A stretch of DNA of 5,932 nucleotides from CAZDUS01 sp964535015. Its GTDB lineage: Bacteria > Verrucomicrobiota > Kiritimatiellia > CAIKKV01 > CAITUY01. Position 1 is the stretch's first letter. Each line of letters starts with the position of its first letter. The translations under genes were made by a program, and so were the position numbers. The notes beneath the pieces are model-generated. The model saw only the letters and a list, made by a program, of their open reading frames with translations, ran no database searches and was not told where the DNA came from. The stretch covers positions 1 to 5,932 of the forward strand of contig CAZHRU010000129.1 of NCBI GenBank assembly GCA_964535015.1, in the 5' to 3' direction. This document shows positions 5,870 to 5,932 of this stretch, piece by piece.

Positions 5870-5932
5870 ACTTCACTTCCCTTCGCCGGCATAACCCGGA
5901 TCAGGTTCAATGGGTATGATCTCAGCCCCACA
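5870..5932 (-). promoter_or_regulatory. TPP (THI-box) riboswitch, 5' part cut off
   Basis: On the - strand the conserved thi-box elements are present in order: GGGGCTGAGA (CTGAGA at 5920-5925), ATACCC, TTGAACCTGATCC (AACCTGAT at 5900-5907), GGGTTATGCCGGCGAAGGGAAG ending near 5876. These form the pyrimidine-sensing and diphosphate-sensing arms that bind thiamin pyrophosphate. The 5' strands of helices P1, P2 and P3 and the operon promoter lie to the right of the window. With the terminator just downstream, this should switch off thiS-thiG-thiH-thiE when thiamin is sufficient. Confidence 0.96.

Overview
The window is GC-rich bacterial DNA holding two vitamin loci that converge on each other. 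One is a cobalamin-riboswitch-controlled cobT on the + strand. The other is a thiamin (thiazole) operon on the - strand, led by a TPP riboswitch whose 5' part lies beyond the right edge. The broken gene at about 1358-2181 starts with a WRGDGTG secreted PQQ-like repeat signature. To my knowledge this is common in the Planctomycetes-Verrucomicrobia-Kiritimatiellota-Lentisphaerae group. The oxygen-sensitive radical-SAM ThiH in place of ThiO suggests an anaerobe or facultative organism. The taxonomic placement is inference only.

Left part, + strand: cobalamin aptamer (1-162), a GC-rich hairpin in the leader (220-235), then cobT (261-1319), the enzyme that activates the lower-ligand base of B12. 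A gap of 38 bases with no clear terminator separates it from the convergent genes.

Right part, - strand, read from right to left: truncated TPP riboswitch (about 5870-5932), intrinsic terminator (5840-5863), thiS (5621-5821), a 122-bp nested heptamer array (5491-5612), thiG (4703-5473), thiH (3562-4695), a second and unrelated heptamer array (3504-3570), thiE (2856-3503), a secreted SOUL/heme-binding-family protein (2178-2807), and the remains of a PQQ-like beta-propeller gene (1358-2181). That last gene starts in an ATGA overlap with the SOUL stop codon. All - strand genes could be one transcript, since no internal terminator or promoter is obvious.

Functionally, ThiS is the sulfur carrier, ThiH makes dehydroglycine from tyrosine, ThiG joins these with deoxyxylulose phosphate into the thiazole, and ThiE couples thiazole phosphate to the pyrimidine to give thiamin phosphate. 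ThiF (ThiS adenylation), ThiC/ThiD (pyrimidine) and ThiL are not in the window. I see no undescribed system. The points most worth a second look are the two different 7-bp-periodic arrays that completely fill two intergenic gaps of the thi operon, the decayed propeller gene, and the SOUL gene riding at the end of a thiamin operon.
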